This document shows positions 17,718 through 27,863 of a stretch of 64,000 bases of DNA, piece after piece. The stretch lies in assembly GCF_029589055.1 (NCBI RefSeq), contig NZ_JARQZP010000003.1, positions 1,550,001 through 1,614,000 of the forward strand, given 5' to 3'. The notes under the pieces are model-generated. The model was not told the origin of the DNA. It saw nothing but the letters and a program-made list of their open reading frames with translations, and searched no databases. This DNA comes from Vibrio hannami (GTDB lineage Bacteria; Pseudomonadota; Gammaproteobacteria; Enterobacterales; Vibrionaceae). A program made the translations under genes and the position numbers. The first letter of the stretch is position 1; each line of letters starts with the position of its first letter.

Positions 17718-18730
17718 ATGTCAGATAAAACAAACAGTGTGACTTCCAAAGATGTTGCTAAGCTTGCAGGTGTATCTCAATCTACTGTTTCCAGAGTATT
17801 TATTAGCGGCAGTTCAACGTCTGAGAAGACCAGAAAAAAGTAATGGAAGCGGCAAAAGCCCTGAATTACCGACCGAATGCATTTGCACGAAGCCTGACAA
17901 CCAAAGAATCAAAGCTCATTGGATTGGTTTTCCCGGATGCCGATTACCCAATCCATATGGAAACACTTCAGCTAATCAGCACTGAGCTACAAAGAATGGG
18001 GTACTCTGCGGTATTGATCCCTTGGGTTTTGGATGACCAGAAACACCACACTATCCCCAATATTTTCCAGTATAAAGTGGATGGTGTAATAGCCGCATCA
18101 GCACAGTTCAACACTGCACTCTATGAGGAGTGCAAAGAGTTTAATATTCCAATTGTACAGTTCGCACGTGTCGAAAAAGGCACTAAATGCAGCTATGCCA
18201 TTAGCGACAACTACGCAATTGGGCAACAAGCAGCAGAAGCCTTCATCGAACGCGGTGGCAAGCACCTGGCTTATGTCACTGGTGAAATTCCGACTCTAAC
18301 AAATCAGGAGCGGGTTAATGGCTATACAGATGCTTGTGAAAGGTTACTTGGTTATGCACCTTCTTATGTAGAATCCAATTACACCTACGAGAAAGCACAA
18401 TCCGAAATCCGCAAGCTTCTTGCTTCCAATGAACGCCCCGACTCCATCATGTGTGCGACAGATATCATCGCTATCTCGGTAATGGATATTGCAAGACAAG
18501 AATTTGGCTTATCAATACCTGAAGATTTACAAGTTATCGGGCTAGACAATATTCCTCAGGCTAGCTGGCTCAGCTATCAGCTGACTTCTTTCCAACAAGA
18601 TTTCGAGCGCATGGCAAGAGAGTCCGTGAAGATGGTCGTCAATCAGATTCAGGAGCAAGATCAAAGCCTGGTAAAATTGATGATCCCTGCCAAGCTAATT
18701 GAAAGAAAGACATTAAAGAAAAAAGCTTGA
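17718..18730 (+). pseudogene. LacI-family regulator, frameshifted at A_AAA_AAG
   Basis: The first frame starts at ATG 17718, encodes a complete LacI helix-turn-helix (SKDVAKLAGVSQSTVSRVF) and stops at TAA 17841 after EKTRKK. The -1 frame continues without a gap from GTA 17840 (VMEAAKALNYRPNAFARSL, then the periplasmic-binding-like domain) to 18730. Joined, they give about 337 residues, the normal family length. The break falls on six A's: A_AAA_AAG in the zero frame, then TAA. This is compatible with a one-base deletion (artefact or mutation) or with -1 ribosomal slippage. It lies downstream of gltS; the target is unknown. Confidence 0.82.
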
Positions 18731-18896
18731 GCCCCTGATAACACTTCAGGCTATTTATTTGATTAAAGATAACGATATTCCTGTTTGAGTAACAACCCGA
18801 CGCTATTTTTGTTCTATAGTTAACTATGTTGCATATATGCAGCATATAAAAATCACTAAAACTATAAAAAAACAAATCACAACGTCAGGTAAATAT

Positions 18897-20591
18897 ATGG
18901 ATATTCTTAGCAAACTGAGTATCAGGGCAAAGATCTTGTCCTTGGTTGGTATTCTGTTGATTATGATGGCAGGAATAGCTGGTTATGGTTATTTCAAGCT
19001 TAAACAGATAGGTCACGAATTACATGGAGTCATCACTGAAGATATACCTTTAACTGGACTCACTTCCGGAATAACCTCAAGCCAATTTGAAGGTGCTCTC
19101 CTATTGGAAAGAGCAATTCAGGTAGCAGGACTTAAAGACGATAAACTGTCAAACATTCATGATTTCCGAGTTCAAATAGAACACCTGAACAAGTCTATTG
19201 ATCAACAAATCACAGAAGCAAAATCGATTCTTGATCAGATGCTAACTCATGCTCTTTCAGAAGAACTCAGACAAAAAGAAGAGACTCTCCGGCGATTTCT
19301 GGTCTCTATAGAAGATGAACACCTCGAATACGAAACCCTAACCAACGACTTTTTAGTACATATTGAAAGTGACCAGATACAATCCGCTCAAAAAATGCTT
19401 TCAACCTTGCATGATAAACAGCAAGTGCTTCTTGATCATCTTGAATCCTTTCTAATAGGTATAGAAAAACTCACTGAACATGCGCTTCTGTTAGTCGAAG
19501 AACATGAAGTAGACGCAATTAACGGTATGGGCCTGATTGGTCTGGTCAGCCTTATCCTTGGCGGAGTACTGAGTTATCTGTATGTGCTGGCTATGACTGG
19601 CCCACTTAAAAAAGCCGTTAACGCTTCAAATCAAATGGCAGAAGGTGACTTTACTGTATCGCTGGCAAATAGTGGTAGAGATGAAATTGCATCCCTTCTG
19701 AATTGCATGCATAACATGGCAAGAAAACTGGAAGACACCATCTATCATGTTCTCAACTCTTCAGCGGAAATATCATCTGCCGCTACCGAAATGGCAGCAA
19801 CAGCAGAGCAAACAAAAGAGCGAGTGACCGAGCAACACTTAAATACCGATCAGGTCACAACTGCGATGCATGAAATGGCGACAACCATTCAACAAATCGC
19901 TGACCATACTGGCACAACCGCTCTGGAGACAGAAAGCACTAAACAGCAGGTATCGAAAGGGCTCCAGGCTGTTTCAGACAACCTGAAGAACATAAAAGAT
20001 CTGGTAAACCAGGTTCAACAGGCTTCCAATGAAGTGGCTGCGGCGCGAGAACAAAGTAATGCGATTGTTGATTTTGTTGGACATATCAATGAAATAGCGG
20101 AGCAAACCAACCTGTTGGCACTCAATGCAGCGATAGAAGCAGCAAGAGCCGGAGAACAAGGCCGGGGATTCTCTGTTGTTGCAGATGAAGTGCGGAAGTT
20201 ATCAGGCAAAACTCAAAGTGCTACGTCAGAGATTCAACAATTTGTAGAGCAGTTAAAAGAGAAAACTTCAAGCGCAACCAGTACCATTGAACAAACCAGT
20301 ACCATGGTGGAATCCAGCGCAATGCAGGCATCTCAATGTGAAACCATTCTCGAAACCATCAACCATTCCATTGATGAACTCAATCTAAAAAACATTGAAA
20401 TAGCCACTATATGTGAACAGCAGTCCGCTGCGGCGGAAGAGATCAACCGAAGTATGGTCTCTATCAGCCAATCCAGTACTGAAGTGCAATCGGGTTCTGA
20501 GCTAAATGCCAGAGCGAGTGAAGAACTATCTCAGCTAGCTATAGAACTCCAACGTGTGATGGGACAGTTTAAAGTGAGAGAAGCGACATAA
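18897..20591 (+). CDS. Methyl-accepting chemotaxis protein
   Basis: This chemoreceptor has about 564 residues, starting at ATG 18897 (AGG upstream; the longer frame from 18837 adds 20 unlikely residues). A first membrane segment ([21 protein letters not shown]) is followed by an all-helical periplasmic sensor of about 180 residues, a second membrane segment ([20 protein letters not shown]), a HAMP domain and the signalling hairpin with the conserved tip [20 protein letters not shown]. There is no CheR-tethering pentapeptide at the C-terminus. The ligand is unknown. It is followed by a strong hairpin. Confidence 0.94.
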   Translation: MDILSKLSIRAKILSLVGILLIMMAGIAGYGYFKLKQIGHELHGVITEDIPLTGLTSGITSSQFEGALLLERAIQVAGLKDDKLSNIHDFRVQIEHLNKSIDQQITEAKSILDQMLTHALSEELRQKEETLRRFLVSIEDEHLEYETLTNDFLVHIESDQIQSAQKMLSTLHDKQQVLLDHLESFLIGIEKLTEHALLLVEEHEVDAINGMGLIGLVSLILGGVLSYLYVLAMTGPLKKAVNASNQMAEGDFTVSLANSGRDEIASLLNCMHNMARKLEDTIYHVLNSSAEISSAATEMAATAEQTKERVTEQHLNTDQVTTAMHEMATTIQQIADHTGTTALETESTKQQVSKGLQAVSDNLKNIKDLVNQVQQASNEVAAAREQSNAIVDFVGHINEIAEQTNLLALNAAIEAARAGEQGRGFSVVADEVRKLSGKTQSATSEIQQFVEQLKEKTSSATSTIEQTSTMVESSAMQASQCETILETINHSIDELNLKNIEIATICEQQSAAAEEINRSMVSISQSSTEVQSGSELNARASEELSQLAIELQRVMGQFKVREAT

Positions 20592-20594
20592 ACA

Positions 20595-20627
20595 AAAGGG
20601 CACATAGGTACTCTCTATGTGCCCTTT
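20595..20627 (+). terminator. Terminator after the chemoreceptor gene
   Basis: AAAGGGCACATAG and CTATGTGCCCTTT form a perfect 13-bp stem with a 7-nt loop a few bases after the stop codon. The U-rich 3' side is part of the stem. Confidence 0.72.
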
Positions 20628-20660
20628 AACTTGTGTTCGTTATTGACGACAACATACTAT

Positions 20661-20708
20661 TCCTTAAAACGGAAAGTCCTTAAAACAGAAAATCCTTAAA
20701 ACATAAAG
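20661..20708. repeat. Three tandem 16-bp repeats
   Basis: Three direct copies of a unit of the form TCCTTAAAACRGAAAR lie head to tail with two or three differences. The first copies lie beyond, and the last within, the 3' end of the small ORF at 20696-20869. Too few copies and no spacers for a CRISPR. Confidence 0.7.
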
Positions 20709-20869
20709 TTACTTTGTCTTTTCCCTTCTTGCTCTTTCCAGCCACTGTTCATATAAGTGACTCTGTTTTCAGATTTTGCTGAACCATTTGCGACTACTGC
20801 CAGAAGAGAAACCGACGCTAGCGCTGCTACCAAAAAAATATCCATTGCTGAAAGTCCTAGTTGAATCAT
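20696..20869 (-). CDS. Small membrane-anchored protein, 57 aa
   Basis: The ORF starts at ATG 20869 after a good ribosome site (AAGGGG, spacing about 6). It has an N-terminal hydrophobic helix (MDIFLVAALASVSLLAVVA) and a short charged tail (NSGWKEQEGKRQ), ending inside the 16-bp tandem repeat. It lies about 130 bp downstream of the PP2C/kinase gene on the same strand. No family is recognised; the start signal and codon pattern make it likely real. Confidence 0.55.
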   Translation of the reverse strand: MIQLGLSAMDIFLVAALASVSLLAVVANGSAKSENRVTYMNSGWKEQEGKRQSNFMF

Positions 20870-21000
20870 GATGTACCCCTTTTTTGAGATGTTTGTTTGT
20901 TGACCTGGGTTTATTATTGTTTATGCACATCAATCTGTAAAAACGATTAAACCTATTCTTTCAATAGCTAATTTCTATGCACATATAAGTATTGGAAATG

Positions 21001-22706
21001 TTAAAAAACTATAGAGGCAAGAAGCGCGACAAACAGGCACAACGAAACCCGTTGCCAAAACAGTATCGGGTTTCTATCGGCTATCGGTACCCAGGCTTTC
21101 TTTTCAGCATGAGGATTTGGCGTAGTTAAATCGTAAACAAACTCAGAAACCTCTTGATAGCGTTTACGAGGATCAACATGTAAGGCATGTTTTAAAGCGT
21201 AATCGACCCAGGCTGGGATATTTGAATTGATTGAAGTAGAGGTGACATACATAAGCTTTTGTTGAGCTTTAGCGCTTGTCGCAGTCGACACCTGAGTACC
21301 GTAAGGTAGCTTTCCAGTTAATAATTGATAGGTGATGACTCCCAGTGAAAAAACATCTGAACGGTGAGAACCTTCTTGCCCGATAAAATATTCAGGGGCA
21401 GTGTACTGAGCCGTACCCATTATCTGCTGAGGCTCAGCGTAAGTTTCACTGATACCGGCAACTCTCATCGCGCCAAAATCAATGATATTTACCGTTCCAG
21501 AAGCATCTATCATCACGTTTTCCGGTCGCAAGTCCTGATGAACCATCTCCTGTCGATGAATCGCCTGAAGCCCTTTTGCTATCTGAGTGACAATCTCTCT
21601 CACTTTACTTAAAGAGGGGGTAGGGTTGTCTTTAATCCATTGAGAAAGGGTTATACCATCAATAAATTCGGTCACCGTGTAGATACTACTCGGTTGACAC
21701 CCAGAGATATAAGGCTTCATGAGGTGTGGGCTGTTTAGTTTTTTCCAATCCACTCTTCCATCAAAAATGTTTCTACATGCTTTTCGTTGGTACGGCTCTC
21801 CCCAGCGGGCGTCTTCAGTACAACGTCCACCTGTGATTTGATATCTCGCGCTAAAAAAACATGGCTACGGCTACTAATGTACAGCTCTCTCAATATCTCA
21901 AAATCATCAATTGTATCGCCAGCGGTTAATATCGGAGCGGGTGGAAGCTGGTTTGCAGAGTGCATTAATTCCTGATGATTCGCTTCCGGAAGAGACTCTA
22001 TTTCAACGATTTGCAAAGAGAGGTTATCATCACTGCCAGCTTCTAACGCCATGTTGATCAACCGATCTGTTCTCGCTTGAGGATCGATAGATCTACAGTT
22101 GGCTTCTAAAGCAATGTCTCTGTCGAAAAGAAAGTCGAATATACCGTCCGTTGCCAGCAGGAATATGTCCCCCACCGAAACATCGTACGATTTGTAATCC
22201 AGATTCAGTTCCGTTTCCATACCGAGCGCCCGGCTCAGATAGCTGGTTTTATCGTCGATTTTAAGCCGATGATCATGAGTAAGCTGCTCCAGAGCGTTGC
22301 CTGAAACCCGATATATTCTCGAATCACCACAATGGAACAAATAAGCAGTTCGCGACTTAACAACAAGCGCACTAAAAGTACAAACATACCCTTTATTGAA
22401 GTCAAACCGATACTCGCTGTTTTTGGTCTGAGAATAGAGCCAATGGTTAATGGCCTTTAGAACTTTGACACCTGAGTTTTTAACCGACCAGGCTTCCGAT
22501 GTGGCGTAATAGTCAGAGATAAAACTCTTAACGGCGGTTTCACTGGCTATCTGACTCACCGCACTGGTACTAATGCCGTCTGATATGGCAACGGCGACAC
22601 CTTTTGTGCTCAAGCCAATATCATTGGGGATATATGCACCAATACAGTCTTGATTTACAGGCTTCAGTCCGGAAACTGAAGCCTGTCCGATTTTCACTTT
22701 AAGCAC
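21001..22706 (-). pseudogene. Bifunctional PP2C phosphatase / Ser-Thr kinase, frameshifted
   Basis: Frame 1 (GTG 22706 to TAA at 21737) encodes a PP2C domain (NQDCIGAY, AISDGIS, HCGDSRIYR, ATDGIFDF, DDNLSLQ), then the kinase N-lobe with the Lys of VVLKTP. Frame 2 (from about 21750 to 21001) carries the rest of the kinase: HQDLRPEN catalytic loop, IIDFGAM, TAPEYF and a C-terminal membrane helix. Joined in the -1 frame they give about 568 residues, as in intact phosphatase-kinase proteins. The junction is six A's: A_AAA_AAC then TAA. Cause: one-base deletion or -1 slippage. It lies 4 bp after the FNT channel gene, so it is probably co-transcribed. Confidence 0.85.
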
Positions 22707-22710
22707 AGTT

Positions 22711-23547
22711 TTACATCTTCACCGCACTTTTTGGCATATCCAGTTTACGCTCTGGATTAGTACGCACGTGAGTTAAGTACAGCGGCAGTCCCACTAGCAT
22801 AAATCCACCTACAAGGTTACCAAGAGCGGTTGGGATTTCATTCCAGATAAAGTAGTCAACTACGGTGAACTCACCGCCCATGATCATTGAGAATGGGAAC
22901 AGGAACATATTTACAATCGAGTGTTCAAAGCCCATAAAGAAGAACAGCATAATTGGCATCCACATCGCCATCATCTTACTGCTCGCAGAGGTTGAGATCA
23001 TCGCTCCTACAACACCCATGGATACCATCCAGTTACACAACATCCCGCGAATAAAGATTGTAAACCAACCAGATACACCGTGTTCCTGATAACCAAGAGT
23101 ACGTGATTCACCTATCGTACTCACCTTGGCAGCCAGTGCACCACCATCGGTGTTATAACCGTATGTCAAAATAAAGGAAGCGAAAAATGCGACGGTTAGT
23201 GCACCTGCAAAGTTACCTACAAATACCAGACCCCAGTTTCTGAAAAGCTGATTCGGTGTACACCCCGGGCGTTTATCGATAACCGCCAAAGGCACTAAAG
23301 TGAATACCCCAGTAAGCAGATCAAACTTCATCAGATAAAGCATGATAAACCCAACGGGGAATAATATGGCTCCAACCAAAGGGCTTCCAGTTTTCACGAT
23401 GACAGTAATGGCAAAGAACGCGGCTAAAGCAAGAATAGCCCCCGCCATAAATGCCCTTACTAACGTATCCTTGGTGGACATGAAGATTTTTTGCTCGCCT
23501 GCGTCGACCATCTTGGTCACAAACTCGCGTGGTTCTATATATGACAT
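22711..23547 (-). CDS. Formate/nitrite transporter (FNT) family channel
   Basis: This 278-residue inner-membrane protein has six hydrophobic segments. FNT signatures are visible in the middle (GNFAGALTVAFFASFIL, RGMLCNWMVSMGV) and towards the C-terminus (GFEHSIVNMFLFP). It moves formate, nitrite or a related small anion. Its coupling with a PP2C/kinase gene resembles nitrate/nitrite assimilation loci in which such a kinase sits beside the transporter, so nitrite is a reasonable guess. No nitrite or nitrate reductase gene is in the window. Confidence 0.9.
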   Translation of the reverse strand: MSYIEPREFVTKMVDAGEQKIFMSTKDTLVRAFMAGAILALAAFFAITVIVKTGSPLVGAILFPVGFIMLYLMKFDLLTGVFTLVPLAVIDKRPGCTPNQLFRNWGLVFVGNFAGALTVAFFASFILTYGYNTDGGALAAKVSTIGESRTLGYQEHGVSGWFTIFIRGMLCNWMVSMGVVGAMISTSASSKMMAMWMPIMLFFFMGFEHSIVNMFLFPFSMIMGGEFTVVDYFIWNEIPTALGNLVGGFMLVGLPLYLTHVRTNPERKLDMPKSAVKM

Positions 23548-23769
23548 CTTTACTCTCCTTAGAATGATTGTCGTTACGTTCTAAGCGATATCCGTGCCAT
23601 ATCAAAAAAGCCATATAAACCAGTTAATTGTATTGAGTTTTGTTACGTACGAGTTAACAACATGTTCGCAATAGAGGCGTAACGCACTGTAGAAGTGCAA
23701 TCACTCTAATACCAAAGTGGTACTAGAGCGATAAATTGCTGAATACAGGGAGTTAAGTAATAAAAGAAG

Positions 23770-24363
23770 TTAAACTTTTTGTCGCTTAATGAATTGTCTG
23801 ATAATAAATGCTGCAAGCAGCAATAGGAAAATCACTGAAATGATAAGTGTTGTTCTATCTTTATTGATACGGCTGACTGCGGCTTCAAGTGCGACAGTTT
23901 TACTGTCATGAAGTACCTGGTTAAAGTTTGGCAAAGAGTAAGTCACAAGTTCAGTATTGATATTGTCGGAACCACTATTTAAAGCCGGTATCTCTAGCGT
24001 AATAACAAAATCTTTTTCCTGAACAAATTCTTCAAACCCTGGATCGTAAACCATATGGATCGGTCTTAGTTCGCCCCCCTTCATAACATTCAAAACGGAA
24101 GTATCATCTTTTGCATCAAACAACATGGAACTTTCACACTGAGGTTTTCCATCCGTTGTATATGTGTCACCGAACCAACAGTTTGTTTGCAAACTAATAC
24201 TTATGGTTCTGTTCTCCCAACGCACAAGATCCACAGAAACTTCACTATCAACATGAGTCATTATTTCCTGACCATACAGTTCAGTAGTTTCTGCATTTGT
24301 TGATGATGCAAATAAGAAGGACAAAGCGGTAAAAAAAACCGAAGTAAGATTAAAGTTTCTCAT
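23770..24363 (-). CDS. Hypothetical exported protein with C-terminal membrane anchor
   Basis: This 197-residue protein has a signal peptide (MRNFNLTSVFFTALSFLFASSTNA), a beta-rich periplasmic domain with two cysteines (NCWFG, PQCES) and one C-terminal helix (TTLIISVIFLLLLAAFIIR) followed by RQFIKRQKV, giving a periplasmic domain and a short cytoplasmic tail. No family is recognised. It stands alone between the FNT channel and exonuclease genes on the same strand. Confidence 0.72.
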   Translation of the reverse strand: MRNFNLTSVFFTALSFLFASSTNAETTELYGQEIMTHVDSEVSVDLVRWENRTISISLQTNCWFGDTYTTDGKPQCESSMLFDAKDDTSVLNVMKGGELRPIHMVYDPGFEEFVQEKDFVITLEIPALNSGSDNINTELVTYSLPNFNQVLHDSKTVALEAAVSRINKDRTTLIISVIFLLLLAAFIIRQFIKRQKV

Positions 24364-24419
24364 TAAAGGGGACCTAAATTCGATTTTGGTTTTGTTCGAT
24401 AGAAATATAGCTCATATCG

Positions 24420-25037
24420 CTACAGTATATGTTTAGCTAAGAGACTATCAACCGCATGCTTGCCGGTTTTACTTATCTTTTGCATAAGTTCAAAGGTAGG
24501 GTCTGTTATGCCTTTCTGCTCTAGTTCTTCAACCATTAACATCCACAACCTAGCGGTCATTTCAGAGTCAGCCAATGCCCGGTGGAAAGTACCATCGTTT
24601 TCTATCTGCTTAAATCGAACTAAATCCCCGAGTTTATGGGTTGGCGAGTCTTGAATAAGTCGGCGCGCTATCAGCATAGAACAGGCAAACTGACCAGAAT
24701 ATGATGCGCCAATCATATCCAACTCCGCGTCCAAAAATCGTTTATCAAAAGAAGCATTATGAGCAACTAAGGCGCTATCACCTATAAAGCCGGCAAACTC
24801 AGTCATCACCTCCTCACAGGAAGGCGCATTACGAAGCATGTTATTGGTAATCCCTGTATACCCTTCAATAAAACTACTTACTCTGAAACCGGGATTCATC
24901 AGCTGCTGGAAGGTGTCCGTTACTTCACCATCCACTAGCTTTACCGCACCTATTTCTATCGCTCTGTCTCCCATATTGGGTGACAAACCAGTGGTTTCAA
25001 AGTCGAGAACAATAACGGATTTCGCGGACAGGGACAT
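24420..25037 (-). CDS. DEDDh 3'-5' exonuclease (DnaQ-like)
   Basis: This protein has about 205 residues. Exo I is VLDFETTGL (Asp, Glu), Exo II is HNASFDKRF (Asp) and Exo III is [10 protein letters not shown] (His and Asp five residues apart), which makes it the DEDDh type. It resembles the proofreading epsilon fold without a C-terminal polymerase-binding extension. ATG 25037 is preferred over the longer frame because the Exo I motif normally begins within ten residues of the start. Its role is probably DNA repair or nucleic-acid turnover. Confidence 0.88.
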   Translation of the reverse strand: MSLSAKSVIVLDFETTGLSPNMGDRAIEIGAVKLVDGEVTDTFQQLMNPGFRVSSFIEGYTGITNNMLRNAPSCEEVMTEFAGFIGDSALVAHNASFDKRFLDAELDMIGASYSGQFACSMLIARRLIQDSPTHKLGDLVRFKQIENDGTFHRALADSEMTARLWMLMVEELEQKGITDPTFELMQKISKTGKHAVDSLLAKHIL

Positions 25038-25164
25038 TGGGTAACAACCTAGTGAAGAAATAGGCCGCGAATTATACCTTTTCAGAAGGCTGATCGAAAC
25101 CGGGGATACCAACGTATATAACAGTTGATTTATATACCTACAACAGATGAGACAGGAGTTTATT

Positions 25165-25251
25165 ATGAACAGAAAGTCATTGAGCTGGTCGACAAGCCTG
25201 AAAACTTCTGGATTACTGATTCTGTTTTGCTGCTCAGGGTTTATTGGTTAA
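25165..25251 (+). CDS. Possible 28-aa hydrophobic peptide
   Basis: ATG 25165 follows a strong AGGAG at ideal spacing. The frame gives 28 residues with a charged N-terminus and a hydrophobic stretch containing two adjacent cysteines ([10 protein letters not shown]). It lies just upstream of the carbonic anhydrase gene on the same strand. It could be a real small membrane peptide, a leader peptide, or the start of a decayed lipoprotein gene. Confidence 0.35.
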   Translation: MNRKSLSWSTSLKTSGLLILFCCSGFIG

Positions 25252-25370
25252 AAAGCACACAGCAGATCTGAACAATAACATTACCTTGAATCATGAATAT
25301 TTATTCATTAATGTCCTACCGAAAATATAACCAACAAATACAAAAAGTTATCATCCAGGTAGGGATATTC

Positions 25371-26090
25371 ATGAATAAGACAATTATAGCAACGTTATTG
25401 GCAGGTTTAGTTTCATTTACAGCGCAAGCTTCTGAGTGGGGTTATGGTGATCATAATGGCCCAGAAGATTGGGGAAAAATTTCTCAAACCTGCGCCCTAG
25501 GCAGAAATCAGAGCCCAATAAACATCACTGATGCTGTCGCCGGAGATATGCAGGATCTTTCAATCTCATACTCGGGCAAGGTAACTGGTCTTAAAAACAA
25601 CGGCCACACTCTTCAGGCCATCGTGGAAGGACACAATGTTCTAAACGTAGACGGACATGAGTTCGAATTGAAGCAATTCCACTTCCATACTCCGTCTGAG
25701 AATCTTATCAAAAGCAAACAATATCCTCTGGAAGCACACTTTGTCCACGCGGATAAAGACGGCAACCTTGCTGTGGTAGCGGTAATGTTTGAGGTAAATA
25801 GCGAAAATGCAGAGATCGCTAAACTAAGCGCAGATCTGCCTGAAGAAGGTAACACTGTGACACTGAAAGAAGCCTTTAATATTGCTGATTTGCTTCCATC
25901 TTATGAAAGCTACTACCGCTTTAATGGCTCTTTAACCACACCACCATGTTCAGAAGGTGTTCGCTGGTTTGTGCTTAACGAAACCAAATCTATCTCTGCG
26001 ACACAAGAAAAAGCACTGAACAAAATGATGGGCAACAACAACCGTCCGGTTCAGGATATCTGGGCTCGCAGGGTTATGTTTAGCAAGTAA
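25371..26090 (+). CDS. Alpha-class carbonic anhydrase, periplasmic
   Basis: This protein has 239 residues with a signal peptide (MNKTIIATLLAGLVSFTAQA). The zinc ligands are the two His of QFHFHTPSE and the His of EAHFVH. SLTTPPCSEGVRW carries the active-site Thr, and its Cys pairs with that of QTCALG. It reversibly hydrates CO2 in the periplasm. ATG 25371 is chosen because the signal peptide begins there; the frame is open 26 codons further upstream. It is convergent with the ETF genes, with a shared terminator. Confidence 0.93.
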   Translation: MNKTIIATLLAGLVSFTAQASEWGYGDHNGPEDWGKISQTCALGRNQSPINITDAVAGDMQDLSISYSGKVTGLKNNGHTLQAIVEGHNVLNVDGHEFELKQFHFHTPSENLIKSKQYPLEAHFVHADKDGNLAVVAVMFEVNSENAEIAKLSADLPEEGNTVTLKEAFNIADLLPSYESYYRFNGSLTTPPCSEGVRWFVLNETKSISATQEKALNKMMGNNNRPVQDIWARRVMFSK

Positions 26091-26097
26091 TAATAGT

Positions 26098-26116
26098 GAG
26101 GTGGCTTAACCACCTC
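26098..26116. terminator. Bidirectional hairpin between carbonic anhydrase and ygcQ
   Basis: GAGGTGG and CCACCTC form a 7-bp stem with a 5-nt loop. It overlaps the stop codon of the ETF alpha gene and lies 7 bp after the carbonic anhydrase stop. Confidence 0.6.
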
Positions 26117-27055
26117 CTAATATCTTGTCTCGAAGTGCGGGGAGAACCTTATGAAGGTCCCCAACTATGCCAACATCTGAATTTCTGAATATCTCAGACT
26201 GGGGGTCATTGTTAATTGCAACAATAAAATCCGTTTCTTTAATCCCATATTGAAACGCTCCTGTACCTGAAGCACCAGCGACAATAACCAGCTTAGATGA
26301 GAGTATGTGACCTGATACCCCAATCTGCTGACTCATATCAAACCAGCCATTCGTCACTGCAGCTCTTGAAGCGCCAACATTCATACCAAGATCTTCTGCC
26401 AACGAGTTTAACTCGGATACCTTGTTGCATCACCAACACCTCGCCCTAAAACCAGAACCTTCTCTGCTGCCAGTATAGGAGAAGGTTCAGGCTTGGCACT
26501 TTCAGTAAGTAAACGCACTCTATCATCTGCTATCTTACTATCTGCGAACGAGAATACCGCTGATTCTTTTGTATAATGGTTGTCTACACCTGATACGAAA
26601 GTTACACATAACGGTCCCCATTCCAGTATTTGCCTGGTCACCATCTGGTTGGCGTACGCACTTCTTTCAATGTACCAACACTGGGAATTCCAACTTAGGG
26701 AGTGCGTTTTTAATGCAACACTACAATCAAGCCGACGGGCGGTTCTTACTGCTAATTGCTCAGACGAAACACCACAAGCAAAAACCACTAAATCAAAGTT
26801 ATCCAGATGAAGACGCTTACCAAGAAAGTCGGAAAGACCCATAGCATCAGTTACCGGATCCACCTCAATAGAGTATGTATCATCCACAACCAGGTTTATT
26901 GGAAGCAGCCCTTCTAGCTGATCAGACCGATTGTTGTTTAGCATACACACACTGACTTCTACATTTTCATCAGACTCGTGTACTACCTCCGTAACAGTCT
27001 TTAACTGACGTTCAGACATTTCACAATTGGATGATGTAACAATAAGCATCTTCAT
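26106..27055 (-). pseudogene. ygcQ: Electron transfer flavoprotein alpha subunit (YgcQ-like), frameshifted
   Basis: ATG 27055 overlaps the stop of the beta-subunit gene (ATGA). Frame 1 runs to a TAA at about 26410 after KVLVLGRGVGDATRYPS. The -1 frame resumes with ELNSLAEDLGMNVGASRAAV and holds the FAD-binding C-terminal domain (GHILSSKLVIVAGASGTGAFQYG) to 26106. Joined, the protein has about 316 residues. The break is a single missing base near 26413-26416 (CCGAG for an expected CCGGAG). With the beta subunit it should pass electrons from the YgcU oxidoreductase to the respiratory chain. Confidence 0.82.
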
Positions 27056-27862
27056 GATGGCCACCTTTGCTGCAAGTATTTGTTCCAAAGTTGCTCTACC
27101 TGTGTTTCCACCTCTCCGTAAATAACTTCACCTTTTCTCTGCGTATCAGCCAAGGTCAGCGTTAAACGTGGTACACACGAATCATCTGGTACAGATACCT
27201 TTAATACTGTTATCTCCTTGCTTTTGGCCTGCTGTTTTTGCAAGAGAGTCGGTAGCCTTAAACAGGTTTTATCTGCACTATCACCAGTTAGTAACACTGC
27301 TGGCAGCTTGACAGAATAGACTTTACAGCCCTGCCCATAGTCACATTTAACTTCTAACTCACCAGAATCTGATAAAGAATACTCCGTAACATTATTCAGA
27401 CACGGCCAACCCAAAATATCTGCTAGAAGTAGCCAGTCTCACCTAATCCACTTTCGCTATCTGACTCACCCAATACCACAAGATCCTGACTAGTTTGAGT
27501 AACGTAATCAGCTAACAAACCGGCTTTTAACTCGCTGCTCCATTTCAGCTCTATGATCTGTTCGGGAAGCAGCCGAACAACCTCATCGTAACCAATAGCG
27601 AGCAATTGATTCATTAGAGTCTGATTGGTCTGATCTCCAATAGTTACCGCTGTAGACTCTACCTCAGCGGCATCTAGTTTCTCTTTGAAGTTCATTGCCA
27701 GCTCTAATGCAGCTTCATCCTTGAGATTAAAGATTTGGCGTAAAAAGAGAGGTTTAGAACGGGTAAAAGATTATCTATATTGGCTGCATGGAGCTGCTGC
27801 CAGAAAGCAGAAGGTAGCTGATCGAGATCAGCTACCGACTTGAAACATACTAGCTGTTTCAT
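27052..27862 (-). pseudogene. ygcR: Electron transfer flavoprotein beta subunit (YgcR-like), two frameshifts
   Basis: Three frame segments join into about 270 residues. They are MKQLVCFKSVADLDQLPSAF from ATG 27862; FLRQIFNLKDEAALELAMNF through GLGETGYF; and LADILGWPCLNNVTEY to the TGA at 27052. The first break is between about 27735 and 27775, beside short G, A and T runs. The second is at about 27425 (TTC followed directly by TAG). Both need a -1 shift or one added base. The third segment carries the LGWP motif that contacts the alpha subunit. The start lies 1 bp after ygcU, as expected in one operon. Confidence 0.78.
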
Positions 27863-27863
27863 A

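Noticed and set aside
20661..20708. Tandem 16-bp repeats as a possible CRISPR or phage-type array
   Set aside because: Only three contiguous copies without spacers, partly coding.
23704..23728. Imperfect hairpin CTCTAATACCA/TGGTACTAGAG as terminator of the 197-aa gene
   Set aside because: One mismatch, no U-tract, and it may instead be part of the upstream region of the FNT gene.
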